Assembly: GCA_948567375.1 (NCBI GenBank)
Contig: OX419762.1
Location: 24,320,608-24,384,607, forward strand
Direction: 5' to 3'
Length of the DNA stretch: 64,000 bases
From: Lunularia cruciata
Taxonomy: Eukaryota; Streptophyta; Marchantiopsida; Lunulariales; Lunulariaceae
In this document: positions 30,509-40,507 of the stretch, one piece after another
Layout of the letters: every line of letters starts with the position of its first letter
Position numbering within the stretch: position 1 is the first letter of the stretch
Notes under the pieces: model-generated
The model's input: only the letters and a program-made list of their open reading frames with translations
The model's database searches: none
What the model was told of the DNA's origin: nothing
Translations under genes and position numbers: made by a program

Positions 30509-32095
30509 ACCTTGATGTACTATGTGTTGAACTTTTGAAGTTGGGCGGTAGCAAGCTGATTCTAGTACTCACTTCTCATTTAAATGATGCAATCAAGTGT
30601 GGCTTTCCTTATAGATGGTGCCTAAAGAAGGTAGTTCGTATCTACAAGTGAGATGTTGTCACCAATTACCATACCATACTAGTTGATAGTATGTTTGCCA
30701 TGTTGTATGGTCGAATTTTGGAGTCTAGGTTGAGTACTTGGGTTGAAAACTACAAAATTTGAGCTAAGTGCCAAGCTGGTTTCAGATCAGGCTTTAGTAC
30801 TTTAGGATCACCTATTGGTACTCTATGGTTTTTGATGGAAATCTAAGGGTATTGGGAGAGCTCTCTATGTTGCATTTATTGATTTCACTAAGGCCTTTGA
30901 TAAGGTGCTTAGGAAATCTCTAAGTGACAAAATCATTGAAGTTGGTGTTTCAGCTGATCTGATTGGTGCTATCTCTAGACTCTATGCAAAAGTGGTTGTG
31001 AGACTTTCATCTTTGAGCTCTCAAGATGTCCTTAGTACAATGGGTGTGATTCAAGGTTGCTCTCTATCTTCAACTCTGTTTGGAATCTTCATCGACAATT
31101 TAGAGAGACTACTCATGGAAGCTTGAGCTACAAGTGGACAGGTTGGCTCTTTGATGATACATGCATTGCTTTATGCACATGATGTAGTGCTCCTCTCCAC
31201 CAATCCAAAGAGTCTACAGAAGTTGTTGGATTTTCTTCTTTGCTTTTGCAATCAAACAAAGATGGAAGTGAACCTTGACAAGTCCAAGGTGATTGTGGTA
31301 GGTTCTAAAGGTGTCACACCTTTCGTTTTTTATGGACAGCATTTGGAACATGTTTCTTCTTTTAAGTACTTGGGCCTTAAGTTTTCTCATGACTATAGTT
31401 TGTCTACCTGTGTGAAGATGAGAATCAATGGAGGGTTTAGAGCTTTGTATTCACTCATGAATCGCTCTAGACTTGCTGATCTTACCACATGAGAGTTGAA
31501 GAAGGTGCTATTCAGATCTCTTGTGCAACCGGTGGTTCTCTATGGTGCTCTGATTTGGGGTCCAAGTACTAAGAAGACATGATGGCAAAAGGTGGAGAAA
31601 GTTCAAAAATTGTTCTTGTGTGATGAACTTGGGGTGAGGACTCAAACTCCTTATGTATTGCTACTTGCTAAAATAAGGTTTTTGTCTTCAGAGGCTGAAT
31701 CTTTGTTCTAAGCTCCCACATATGCCACTTATGTTAGGTCCATGGAGCATGAGAGACTTCCCTACCAAGCATTTTGTGCCACTCTTTCTATTGGTTGGTA
31801 TACGACTTTGCAAATTGTGTACTATGAGAAAAATTGAGGATGAGCACCATGTGTTTATTGTTTTCCCTTTTGACATACATATTAGAGTTGGAAATCAGAT
31901 TACTTGTAATGATTTCTCAACTCTCTTATAGGTTGAAGCTTTACCGTTAGGGAAGTATATGATGGAGATTAGTTTACATCAAACCAATTTGTTACAGATT
32001 GGTCAGATGACCTAGACCCCTTGCCCAGGCTCACATTTCATGTGTTTTGTATTGTGTTTGTAGCCTTTTGACTCTTTGGGATTTTCGTGCTTTAT
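30509..32095 (+). mobile_element. LINE copy I (RT to 3' end)
   Basis: It begins inside ORF2 at the RT start (ACCTTGATG...GTGTTGAAC), runs through KVLRKSLSDKIIEVGVSADL, IQGCSLSSTLFGIF and YAHDVVLLST (YADD with Asp changed to His) to SFKYLGLKFSHDY. A deletion near 31803 removes part of the C-terminal domain. The CCHC region and a weakened hairpin (32011-32029) follow. It stops at GTGCTTTATG without the tail, directly at the 5' end of copy J. Confidence 0.8.
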
Positions 32096-33586
32096 GTGGG
32101 TGTTGTGAGATTTTATGGAAGTGAGTGTGCTTATTTCAAAACTTAGAGAGAGTAGATTTTCCCGAAAATTCATATTGCCATATCCCATCACTTACTCATC
32201 CAATCCTTGAGATTTGGATTTTTTATGAAGCACCTTGCCAAGAGCTTTCCATGGACACCAAGATTACACCATTCTAAGCTCTCAGACGAAAGTTATGAGT
32301 GATTGAACTTTCTGACAGAGGCTCAATATTTGAGAGTTTGTTTCTTCATCATCAAGAGTCCAAATGGAGTGGTTTTTGTGGCAATAAATGCACCTTGAGT
32401 AGCTCTTTGATTGATAGCAAGAATTCTGTAATCTCACATCTATGCAAAAAGTTACAAGGATTCGAATTTTGTCATCTTTGGCAAATTTTAGGGTTTGAAT
32501 TATAAACTCGAATGACTGTATCTCTGCCAATACTATAGCAAATGGAGTGATTGGAATTGCTTTAGAAGCCCTATGCTAGGAGGTTTTTTTCAAGGTACAG
32601 CTTGTCCAATTTGAAGCAGTACCAAGGGAGATTTGGATTTCTCAATTCTGAGGAAGTTTTGAGTAGTCCTTGTGATTGTGCAAGAATTGGGAAAGCTATT
32701 GCTCTGTGGTCACAAGTGCAAATCCAGTGAAAATTGCTGCATCAGAATCTGTGAGTTCCAAGCTCTCTTTCAAGGCCAAGCTTGCATCACATGGAGGTTT
32801 GAGCAAGCAGGGGTGGTAAATCTCATTCTGTCACATCTTGTGCATCTTGGTGTTTGGAGCACCAACTTTGCAGTGCCAGTTCTCTTCACTCACAGACCCA
32901 ATCTAGGTGATTCTTGTGTCATAAGAACCACATAGTCCATATTTGAAAAATTTAAAAATCCAACATAGATGATATGACCATTTGTTTCACTGTAACACTT
33001 GCAATCACTTGATGTTAAAATCTGCACATGTGAAGTAGGATTGCTCTGTACTTATAGGTCCAAATCAAGTGGTTTTTGTGGCAAAAGAATGAGCATTGTG
33101 CAAGGTTTCTATTAAGGTCTTATTTGTAGAATTGGAGGTCAGATAAGGAAGTTGTGATGGTTTGAAGAATCTGTGACTCTTTGGACATCATAACATTGTG
33201 AAGTGCAAATTCAAACCATTGTATCTTTGTACTCAATGATCCAAATGAAGTGATCTTTGTGTCTTTAGAATCATCTCCCAGACCTTTACACTAAAAATTT
33301 ATTGCCAAAGGTTAGGTTACAGATTAGAAGCTCTTGGTACCTCAAATTTTGCAGCCTTTGGTATCTTTGTGCACAACAAATTTGAAAGATAGTATCTTTG
33401 CACTCACATATTCAAATGAGGTGATTCTTATCTCATTAGAACCAGCTTCTCAAGGTCCTTACTTCAACACCAGCCTAGTCATGCTTAAAATTGTAAAACA
33501 ATAGTGATGTCTACTTTAAAATCTTGAAGTTTTGGTGTTGGAAGTAAAACTTCCAGATTGACTGTGAGTGATAAGTGATTGGCACA
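32096..33586 (+). repeat. LINE 5' leader made of ~180-bp monomers (copy J)
   Basis: A motif of the form CAAATGGAGTGATTTTTGTG recurs, diverged, starting at about 32361, 32539, 32719, 32898, 33061, 33242 and 33413. The intervals are 178, 180, 179, 163, 181 and 171 bp. Flanking words repeat with it, such as GTATCTTTG-ACTCA before and TTAGAACCA-CTCC-AGG after. The array ends about 170 bp before ORF1. Confidence 0.75.
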
Positions 33587-34426
33587 ATGGAGGAGTCCAA
33601 GATGGTGAAAGACATTGTTCATATAGCCATGAAGCAACAACAATTAGCTGAAATGTATAGGAAAGAAAATGATTTCCACAAGGACCTTAGAAGTTTCATT
33701 GCACCTATGTCCTAGTGCATGAGTACTCTCATGACTAATATGGATTTTGTAAAGGTTGAGATCAGTAGTGTAAAGGAGTCTTTGAACCTAGTCAACCAAG
33801 AGATTCAAGACCTAAAGAAGAGTATTATCTCTCTGTTAACATCAACCAAGGGGATAGTGGATGCTACCAAGAAAAATGCTTCCTTGGGAGCATAAGCTAA
33901 TGACATTGCTACACAAGGTGGAGGGATCCAACAGATTGTGGACACATTAGAAGTGAAGATGAAGTCTTATGCTGAAGCTACTAAGGTGGCTCAAATCTCT
34001 TACTTCCAAGAGCATGAGGTTGAGAAGGAGAACCAATTGGTTAGAATGAAGAAGTTGAGGATTTTGGGTTTGCCATATAGTGAGAACAAAGACACCAAGG
34101 CCATAGTGTGTGAGTTTATTGCTGATTCTTTGAGAGTCTATGATCCTTAGATTTTGCAAGCATATAGATTGGGACAACAAGGTGCACAACCAAGAAGCAT
34201 TTTGGTGAGGTTTGGCTCAAAAACTCAAAGGAATGCAGTGATGGATAACAAGGCTATACTGAAGGGGTGGCGTATCTGGTTGGACCTTGATCTCACACCT
34301 CTCCAATGACAAGCAAAGAAGGGAGAATTAGCAAAAGTGAAGGAGACTCAACAAGCAGGTTTTCTTGCGTTCTTGAGAGCTAATAGAGTTATGATTACTC
34401 AAAAGAAATTGTCAGCTATTGCATAG
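33587..34426 (+). pseudogene. LINE ORF1, copy J
   Basis: 840 nt from ATG 33587 to TAG 34424-34426, the same length as copy A. MEESKMVKDIVHIAMKQQQL starts a coiled coil; KKLRILGLPY, EFIADSLRVYDP, LGQQGAQPRSILVRFG and WRIWLDLDLTPLQ form the RRM/CTD-like half. Four internal stops are visible: CCTAGTGC near 33714, TAAGC near 33895, TAG at 34148 and TGA near 34308. The bases after the final TAG are CAA-TTC-CAA. Confidence 0.75.
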
Positions 34427-35024
34427 CAATTCCAAAGCCTAAGAGTGTTGTTTTAAAATGTCCATGGGCTCACACATACCAAGTACTCTAGTGCTAAGCC
34501 TTTGTGGGATGATGCTGATCTGATCAATCTTGTGGAGACATGGGAATATGAAGCAAACACCATTCAAGATATTGAAGGTTTCACTCTTGTTGGTTCAACC
34601 TTGAACAAGCAAAGACAACACAGAGGAAGAGGCTTTGGAGGTATTGCTACTTACATCAGATTTGGCTTTGAGAAATCAGTCTCTTTGATAGGTCAAGATT
34701 CAAGCGGACAATACCAATGGCTAACAATTGGAGGAGTTGCCACACCTTGCTTCATTGCTGTTTGTTACTTTGCCCCGTTAACATCACCAATCTATTCAAG
34801 TGGAGTTCTCAACACCATGTAGCCTTTCCACTCCTTGATAAAGGATGTGTTTGAGTTTCAAAGTAATGATGCAGTACTTGTTCTTGGTGATTTCAATGCT
34901 AGGATCAAAGCCTCTCAGATCCCTAAGTTGAGTGACCTTGAGAATGATCCTTTCCATAGCTTGATCAACCATTCTAGTGCTTGGTCACGCTCTTCCAAAG
35001 ATCCTATGTCCAACCCCATGAGTG
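34427..35024 (+). pseudogene. LINE endonuclease, copy J (C-terminally deleted)
   Basis: LRVLF (Trp to stop), NVHGLTHTKYSS, DLINLVETW, GQDSSGQYQWL and AVLVLGDFNARI are all in the ORF1 frame. It is cut at NPMSE by the internal deletion, so the SDH block is missing. The stretch from 34502 to 34822 is free of stops. Confidence 0.75.
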
Positions 35025-36150
35025 AAGCTGGGGAAGCTGGAGCTACTAATGTACAGGTTAGCTCTTTGATGATACATGCACTCCTTTATGCAGATGATGT
35101 AGGGCTCCACTCCACCAATCCACAGAGTTTACAAAAGTTGTTGGATTCTCTACATTGCTTTTGCAATCAAACAAAGATGGAGGTGAACCTTGACAAGTCC
35201 AAGGTGATTGTGGTGGGTTCTAAAGGTGTCACACCTTTCTTTTTTGATGGACAGAAATTGGAGCAAGTTTCTTCTTGTTAGTACTTAGGCCTTGAATTTT
35301 CTCATGACTATAGTTGGTCTACTTGTGTGAAGATGAGAATCAATGCAGGGTTTTGAGCTTTGTATTCACTCATGAATTGCTCTAGAGTTGCTCATCTTAC
35401 CACATGGGAGTTGAAGAAGGTGTTGTTCAGATCTCTTGAGCAGCCGGTGGTTCTCCATGGTACTCAGATTTGGGGTCCATGTACTAAGAAGACATGGTGG
35501 CAAAAGGTGGAGAAATTTTAGAAACTGTTTTTGTGTGATGAACTTGGAGTGAGGACTCAAACTCCTTATGTATTGTTGCTTGCTGAAATAGGGTTTTTGC
35601 CCCTTGAGGCTGAAGCTTTGTTCTTAGCTCTCACATATGCCACTAAGGTGAGGTCCATGGAGCATGAGAGACTTCCCTACCAAGCTTTTTGTGCCACTCT
35701 ATTTGTTGGTTGGTATACAGATCTGATTGCATGGGCCACAAGGTGGGATGTTTCTGAGCGACATTGGAGATTGGAACCTATTGCACTTCAAGAGGTGATC
35801 AAGGAGCAGTTCTTACTATGCTTATGGCACCAACCCGGTACCAAGATGGTGTTTTATCAGCAGTTTGTAAATCCTATGTTGGTGTATTGTGAGCAAGATT
35901 ATCTCTTGTCTAGGATTTCTATTGCACTTAAACATGTTATTGCTCAATATAGAACTTGTTCTCATAGACTAGAAGTAGAACAAAGGCGTTGGCTGTAGAT
36001 AGAGCACTCCATGCAACTTTGCAAATTGTGTATTATGAGCAAAGTTAGGATGAGCACCATGTGTTTGTTGATTGCCCTTGTTACAGGCAGATTAGAGTAA
36101 GAAATCAGATTACTTGTAGTGATTTCTCAACTCTCTTATAGGTTATGGGT
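35025..36150 (+). pseudogene. LINE RT end and C-terminal domain, copy J
   Basis: SLMIHALLYADDVGLHST carries the YADD catalytic box. KMEVNLDKSKVIVVGSKG, YLGLEFSHDYSWSTC and WELKKVLFRSLEQPVV follow. The ~155-codon open stretch 35531-35998 (CDELGVRTQTPYVLLLAEIG) comes next, then CKLCIMSK...HHVCLL, the CCHC end in a shifted frame. The C-terminal CX2CX8HX4C-type finger is shared with L1-like elements. Confidence 0.75.
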
Positions 36151-36498
36151 TTAGCTTTAGGGAAGTATATGACAGAGATTACTTTACATCGGACCAATTT
36201 GAAAACAGATTGGTCAGATGCCTTAGGCTTTGGCCTAGGCTCACATTTCATGTGTTTTGTAGTGTGTTTCCACCCTTTTGACTCTTTGGGTCTTCCGGGC
36301 TTTATATTTCATTGTTCATTGTTCACCGCAATCACCTTGGACTTGTCAAGGTTCACCTCCATCTTTGTTTCATTGCAAAACAAGAGAAGAGAATCCAACA
36401 ACTTCTGTAAACTCTATGGATTGATAGAGAGGAGCATGACATCATCCGCATAAAGTAGTGCATGTATCATTAGAGAGCCAACATGTACACCAATAGCT

Positions 36499-37330
36499 CT
36501 AGCTTCCATAAGTACCCTCTCTAGTAAGGACATCTTGGGAGCTCAAAGATGAAAGCTTCACAACCACTTTCTCATAGAGTCTAGAGATAGCACCAATTAG
36601 ATCCGCTGAAACACCAACTTCCATGAGTCTCTCACTTAGTGATTTCCTAAGCACCTTATCAAAGGCCTTCTTGAAATCAATAAGTGCAACATAGAGAGCT
36701 CTCTTAGCACCCTTAGATTTCCACCACAAAACATGGAGTACCAATAGATGATCCAAAGTACTAAAGCCCGATCTGAAACCAGCTTGGCACTTAGCTCAAA
36801 TTCTGTACTTTTCAGCCCAAGTACTCAACCTAGACTCCAAAATTCAACCGTAACAACTTGTTAAAGATACTACCTACAAGAATGGTATGGTAATTGGTGA
36901 CAATATCTCTCTGGCCAGACTTGTGAATAGGAACTACCTTCTTGAAGCACCATCTATTAGGAAAGCCACACTCGATTGCCTCATTCAAGAGAGAAGTGAG
37001 TACTGAAATCAGATGGATACCACCCCACTTAAGTAGTTCAACACATAGTCCATCAAGGTGTTCAGCCTTACCATTGGCCAACTTCTTCAATTGGTACTTG
37101 ACATCAGCTCTAGAGATGGTGAGAGCAGATCCAAGGCAAGGTGCCATGCTTGGAGCATCAAGGAAAAAGTACAGATCCTTCACATATTCACAAAGCTCAT
37201 TCAAGTCCAGCGATGGAGATGGAGATCTGATGGTTACCTTCTTCCAGAAAGCCTTGGGATTGCTCCTCAATTCAATGCTCAACTCAACCTCCTTGAGTCG
37301 CAAGTATGCCCGCTTCTTGCACTTCACCTA
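36499..37330 (-). pseudogene. LINE reverse transcriptase N-terminal half, copy K
   Basis: EHLDGLCVELLKWGG, NEAIECGFPNRWCFKKVVPIHKSGQ, then after a frameshift DHLLVLHVLWWKSKGAKRAL, VALIDFKKAFDKVLRKSL and SRLYEKVVVKLSSLSS. This matches the RT fingers and first palm motif (catalytic Asp in FIDFKKAFD). It is deleted before the YADD box. Confidence 0.75.
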
Positions 37331-37465
37331 CTTTCTATAAGAGACAAAAGCCTGATTTTGTGCAATCTGATCAAGAGACCTGTCCATAGCTTTGATCCTT
37401 GCCATTTTACAGTCAGCATCAAACCACCTATTGCAAGGAAGACCAAGTCTCTTCCTATGAGAACC

Positions 37466-38400
37466 TCATGAGAACAAAGAAGTTGATGTAGATTGAAGAA
37501 GTTCAACCAACTGATCACTACGTTGTTGAAAATCAGAACTCCACTCCATAGAGCTCAATTTCTCGTAAATAGCTTGTTGGTACAGATCTTGCTTGTGAAA
37601 ATCTAGATGGAGTTTCCCTCTAAAGGCATGGTCAATAGGTAATGTGGTTCTATTGAGGCAAGAAAGAAGGATGACACATGATAGAGGTGCATGGTCAGAT
37701 TCAGGTTGAGGCTCTAAAACAACAAAATCTGAGACAATGTGTATATCACTGGGTGAGGTGAGCATATAATCTACAGTGTTGGATCCACCAAAAGCAAAGC
37801 ATGTGCTCTTACAAGTTTTTGGAAATTCAAAAAAGCCATTCAAGATCTTCAAACTACAATTGGTACCAAAGCTCTGAAAGTGCTCACTCGTGGAGTTGGA
37901 TATGAGATCTTTGGAAGAGCGGGACCAAGCACTAGAATGATCTATCAAGCTATGGAAAGGATCATTCTCAAGGTCACTAAACTCAGGAATCTGAGAGGTT
38001 TGGATCCTAGCATTGAAATCACCAAGAATAAGTATTGCACCTTTACTTTGAAATTCCAACACATCCTTTGTCAAGGAGTGGAAAGGTTGCATGGTGTTGA
38101 GAGACCGCTTGAATAGATTGGTGATGTCAATGGAGCAAAGTAACAAAGAGCAAGGAAGCAAGGTGTAGGAACTCCTCCAATCCTCAGCCATTGGTATTGT
38201 CTACTTGAATCTTGGCCTATCAAAGAAACTGATTTTTCAAAGCCAAATTTGACGTTAGTAGCAATACCTCCAAAGCCCCTTCCTCTGTGTTGCCTCCGCT
38301 TGTTCCAAGTTGAACCGACAAGAGTGAAAACTTCAATGTCTTGAATGGTGTTTCCTTCATGTTCCCATGTCTCCACAAGATTGATCAGATCAGCATCATC
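37466..38400 (-). pseudogene. LINE endonuclease and linker, copy K
   Basis: METWEHEGNTIQDIEVF supplies the catalytic Glu block, then GQDSSRQYQWL. After a frameshift at about 38150 come AILILGDFNARIQTS, NTVDYMLTSPSD and PESDHAPLSC. The linker KLHLDFHKQDLYQQAI follows. Apart from the frameshift and one early stop the domain is well preserved. Confidence 0.75.
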
Positions 38401-39024
38401 CTACATAGGTTTAGCGCTTGAGTATTTGGTATGTGTGAGACCATGAATATTCCAAAATAGCACTCTAAGGGTCTGGAATTGCCATGCGGTAGTTGACAAT
38501 TTCCTTTGGGTGATCACAACTCTATTGTCTCTCAAGAATGCAACAAAACCTGCTTGTTGAGCCTCCTTCACTTTTGCTAATTCTCCCTTCTTTGCTTGCC
38601 ATTGGAGAGGTGTAAGATCAAGGTCCAACCAAATATGCCACCGTTTTAGTATAGCCTTGTTATCCATCATTGCATTCCTTTGAGTTTTTGAGCCAAACCT
38701 CACCAAAATGCTTCTTAATTGTGCACCTTGTTGTCCCAATCTATATGCTTGCAAAATTTGAGGATCATGGACTCTCAAAGAATCAGCAATAAACTCACAC
38801 ACTATGGCCTTGGTGTCTTCCTTCTCACTCTCTGGCAAACCTAAAATCCTCAAGTTCTTCATTATGACCAATTGGTTCTCTTTCTCAACCTCATGATCTT
38901 GGAAGCAAGAGATTTGAGCCACCTTAGTAGCATAACCATAAGACTTCATCTTCACTTCTAATGGGTCCACAATCTGTTGGAGCCCTCCGCCTTGTGTAGC
39001 AATGTTGTTGGCTTGTGCTCCCAA
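38401..39024 (-). pseudogene. LINE ORF1 fused in frame to endonuclease start, copy K
   Basis: A 207-codon open frame runs from ORF1 (MKSYGYATKVAQISCFQ, ILGLPESEKEDTKAIVC, SILVRFGSKTQRN, RKLSTTA) through TGG at 38484-38482 into LRVLFWNIHGLTHTKYSS with no stop, ending at a TAG near 38403. It shows directly that ORF1 and the endonuclease share one frame and that the UAG is the only separator elsewhere. Confidence 0.8.
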
Positions 39025-39089
39025 GGAAGCAACTTTCTCGATAGCATCAACTATCCCCTTAGTTGATGTTAACAGAGAGATAGTACTCT

Positions 39090-40262
39090 AGGAGCTGATT
39101 CTAAAGACACAAAGATCACTTCATTTGGATCATTGAGTACAAAGATACAATGGTTTGAATTTGCACTTCACAATGTTATGATGTCTAAATAGTCACAGAT
39201 TTCAAACTGCCACAACTTCCTTATCTGACTTCCAATTTCTACAAATCAGACCTCAATAGAAACCTTGCACAATGCTCATTTTATTGCCACAAAAACCACT
39301 TGATTTGGACCTTTAAATACAGAGCAGTCCTACTTCACATGTGCAGATTTTAACACCAAGTACTTGCAAGTTTACAGTGAAACAAATGGTCATATCATCT
39401 GCTTTGGATATCTAAATTTTTCAAATATGGACTCAATAGAAATCGTATGACTATGTGGTTTTTATGACACAAGAACAACTTGGATTGGGTTTGTGAGTGA
39501 AGAGAAATGGCACTGCAAAGTTGGTACTCCAAACACCCAGATCCACAAGATGTGACAGAATGAGAATTACCACCACTGCTTGCTCAGACCTCCATGTGCT
39601 GCAAGCTTGGCCTTGAAAGAGAGCTTGTAACTCACAGATTCTGATGCATAAATTTTTCATTGGATTTGCACTTGTGACCACATAGCAATAGCCTTCCCAA
39701 TTCTCACACAATCACAAGGACTACTCAAAACTTCCTCAAAATTGAAAAATCCAGATCTTCCTATGTACTACTCCAAACTGGACAAGCTTTACATTTAAAG
39801 AGATCTCTCATCATAGCATTTCTAATGAGACTCCAATCACTCCATTCTCTCAAGTATTGGCAGACACACAATCATTCAAATTTATAGTTCAAACCCTAAA
39901 ATCTGCCAAAGATGATAAAATTCAAATCCTTGTTACTTTCTGCACATATGCAAGCTTTTATCATGCTTGATGACAATCGAAAGAGATTCTCAAGGCGCAT
40001 GCATTGCCACAAAAATCACTTCATTTGGACTAATTATGATGAAGAAACAAACTCTCAAATATTGAGCATTGGTCAGAAAATTCAATTACTCACAACGTTT
40101 GTCACAAAGCTCAAAATGGTGCAATCTTGGTGTCCATTGAAAGCACTTGGCAAGGCGCTTCAAACAAGATTAAATTAGCAAGCTTTGGGTGAGTAAGTGC
40201 TGAGATATGACAATCTGAATTTTTGGGAAAATCTACTCTCTCAAAGTTTCGAAAATCCTTCT
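39090..40262 (-). repeat. LINE 5' leader made of ~180-bp monomers (copy K)
   Basis: The plus-strand form TCACTTCATTTGGAC recurs, diverged, at about 39122, 39302, 39482, 39661, 39841 and 40022, spacings 180, 180, 179, 180 and 181. The regularity is independent of copy J and confirms the unit length. Confidence 0.8.
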
Positions 40263-40380
40263 GTGAAACACAAGTAGACGAACTATAGTCATGAGAAAAC
40301 TCAAGGCCCAAGAACTTATAAGAAAAAATCTGCTCCAATTGCTGTCCATCAAAAAAGAAAGGTGTGACACCTTTAGAAAA
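40263..40380 (-). mobile_element. LINE fragment L
   Basis: The minus strand carries KGVTPFFFDGQQLEQIFSYKFLGLEFSHDYS, a ~115-bp piece from just after the RT palm. It lies between the 5' end of copy K and the 5S-derived sequence, in the same orientation as both. Confidence 0.7.
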
Positions 40381-40386
40381 ACGTTG

Positions 40387-40507
40387 GATAAAGCATTGGG
40401 ACTTCTCGAGAGGTCACCTATCTCAGTACTATTCCGGCCCAAGGGCGCTAAGCTGCAGAGTTCTAATGGGATCTGGTGTAGTAGCCCTGGTATGACCACA
40501 TCACACT
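40387..40507 (-). pseudogene. 5S rRNA-derived sequence, full length
   Basis: The ~120 nt on the minus strand align end to end with plant 5S rRNA. Visible blocks are GGTCATACCAG, CAGATCCCATTAGAACTCTG, CTTAGCGCCCTTGGG, AATAGTACTGAGATAGGTGACC and GAAGTCC, roughly four-fifths identical to the usual plant sequence. The Pol III internal control region is altered (AGATAGGTGACC where GGATGGGTGACC is usual). It is a single copy without the tandem 5S context, between LINE pieces, so a pseudogene or retrocopy. Confidence 0.8.

Larger units (their letters stand above)
32096..36334 (+). mobile_element. LINE copy J, 5' and 3' ends both present
   Basis: The most informative copy: leader 32096-33586, ORF1 33587-34426, endonuclease from 34427, then a deletion at about 35026 that fuses the endonuclease (NPMSE) to the end of RT palm, then the C-terminal domain, 3'UTR hairpin (36221-36239) and tail (TTTCATTGTTCATTGTTC). 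Missing are the endonuclease C-terminus, the linker and most of RT. It belongs to the GQQG subfamily with K and M. Confidence 0.85.
36335..40262 (-). mobile_element. LINE copy K, full 5' end to RT
   Basis: On the minus strand: leader 40262-39090, ORF1 to 38485, endonuclease to ~37620, linker and RT to 36335. The 3' third is absent and the left edge abuts the tail of copy J. A deletion joins the leader to the middle of ORF1 at about 39090, removing the ORF1 start. Another lies in RT at about 36520. It is the only copy in which the ORF1/ORF2 boundary codon is TGG (Trp). Confidence 0.85.

Noticed and set aside
32096-33586. Separate host gene or SINE upstream of LINE copy J
   Set aside because: The region has the 180-bp periodicity also found upstream of ORF1 in copy K, so it is the LINE's own leader.
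37058-37471. Plus-strand 137-codon ORF
   Set aside because: Antisense to the LINE linker/RT frame of copy K.
40387-40507. Functional 5S rRNA gene
   Set aside because: About one base in five differs from typical plant 5S, the internal control region is altered, and it is a lone copy between LINE fragments.
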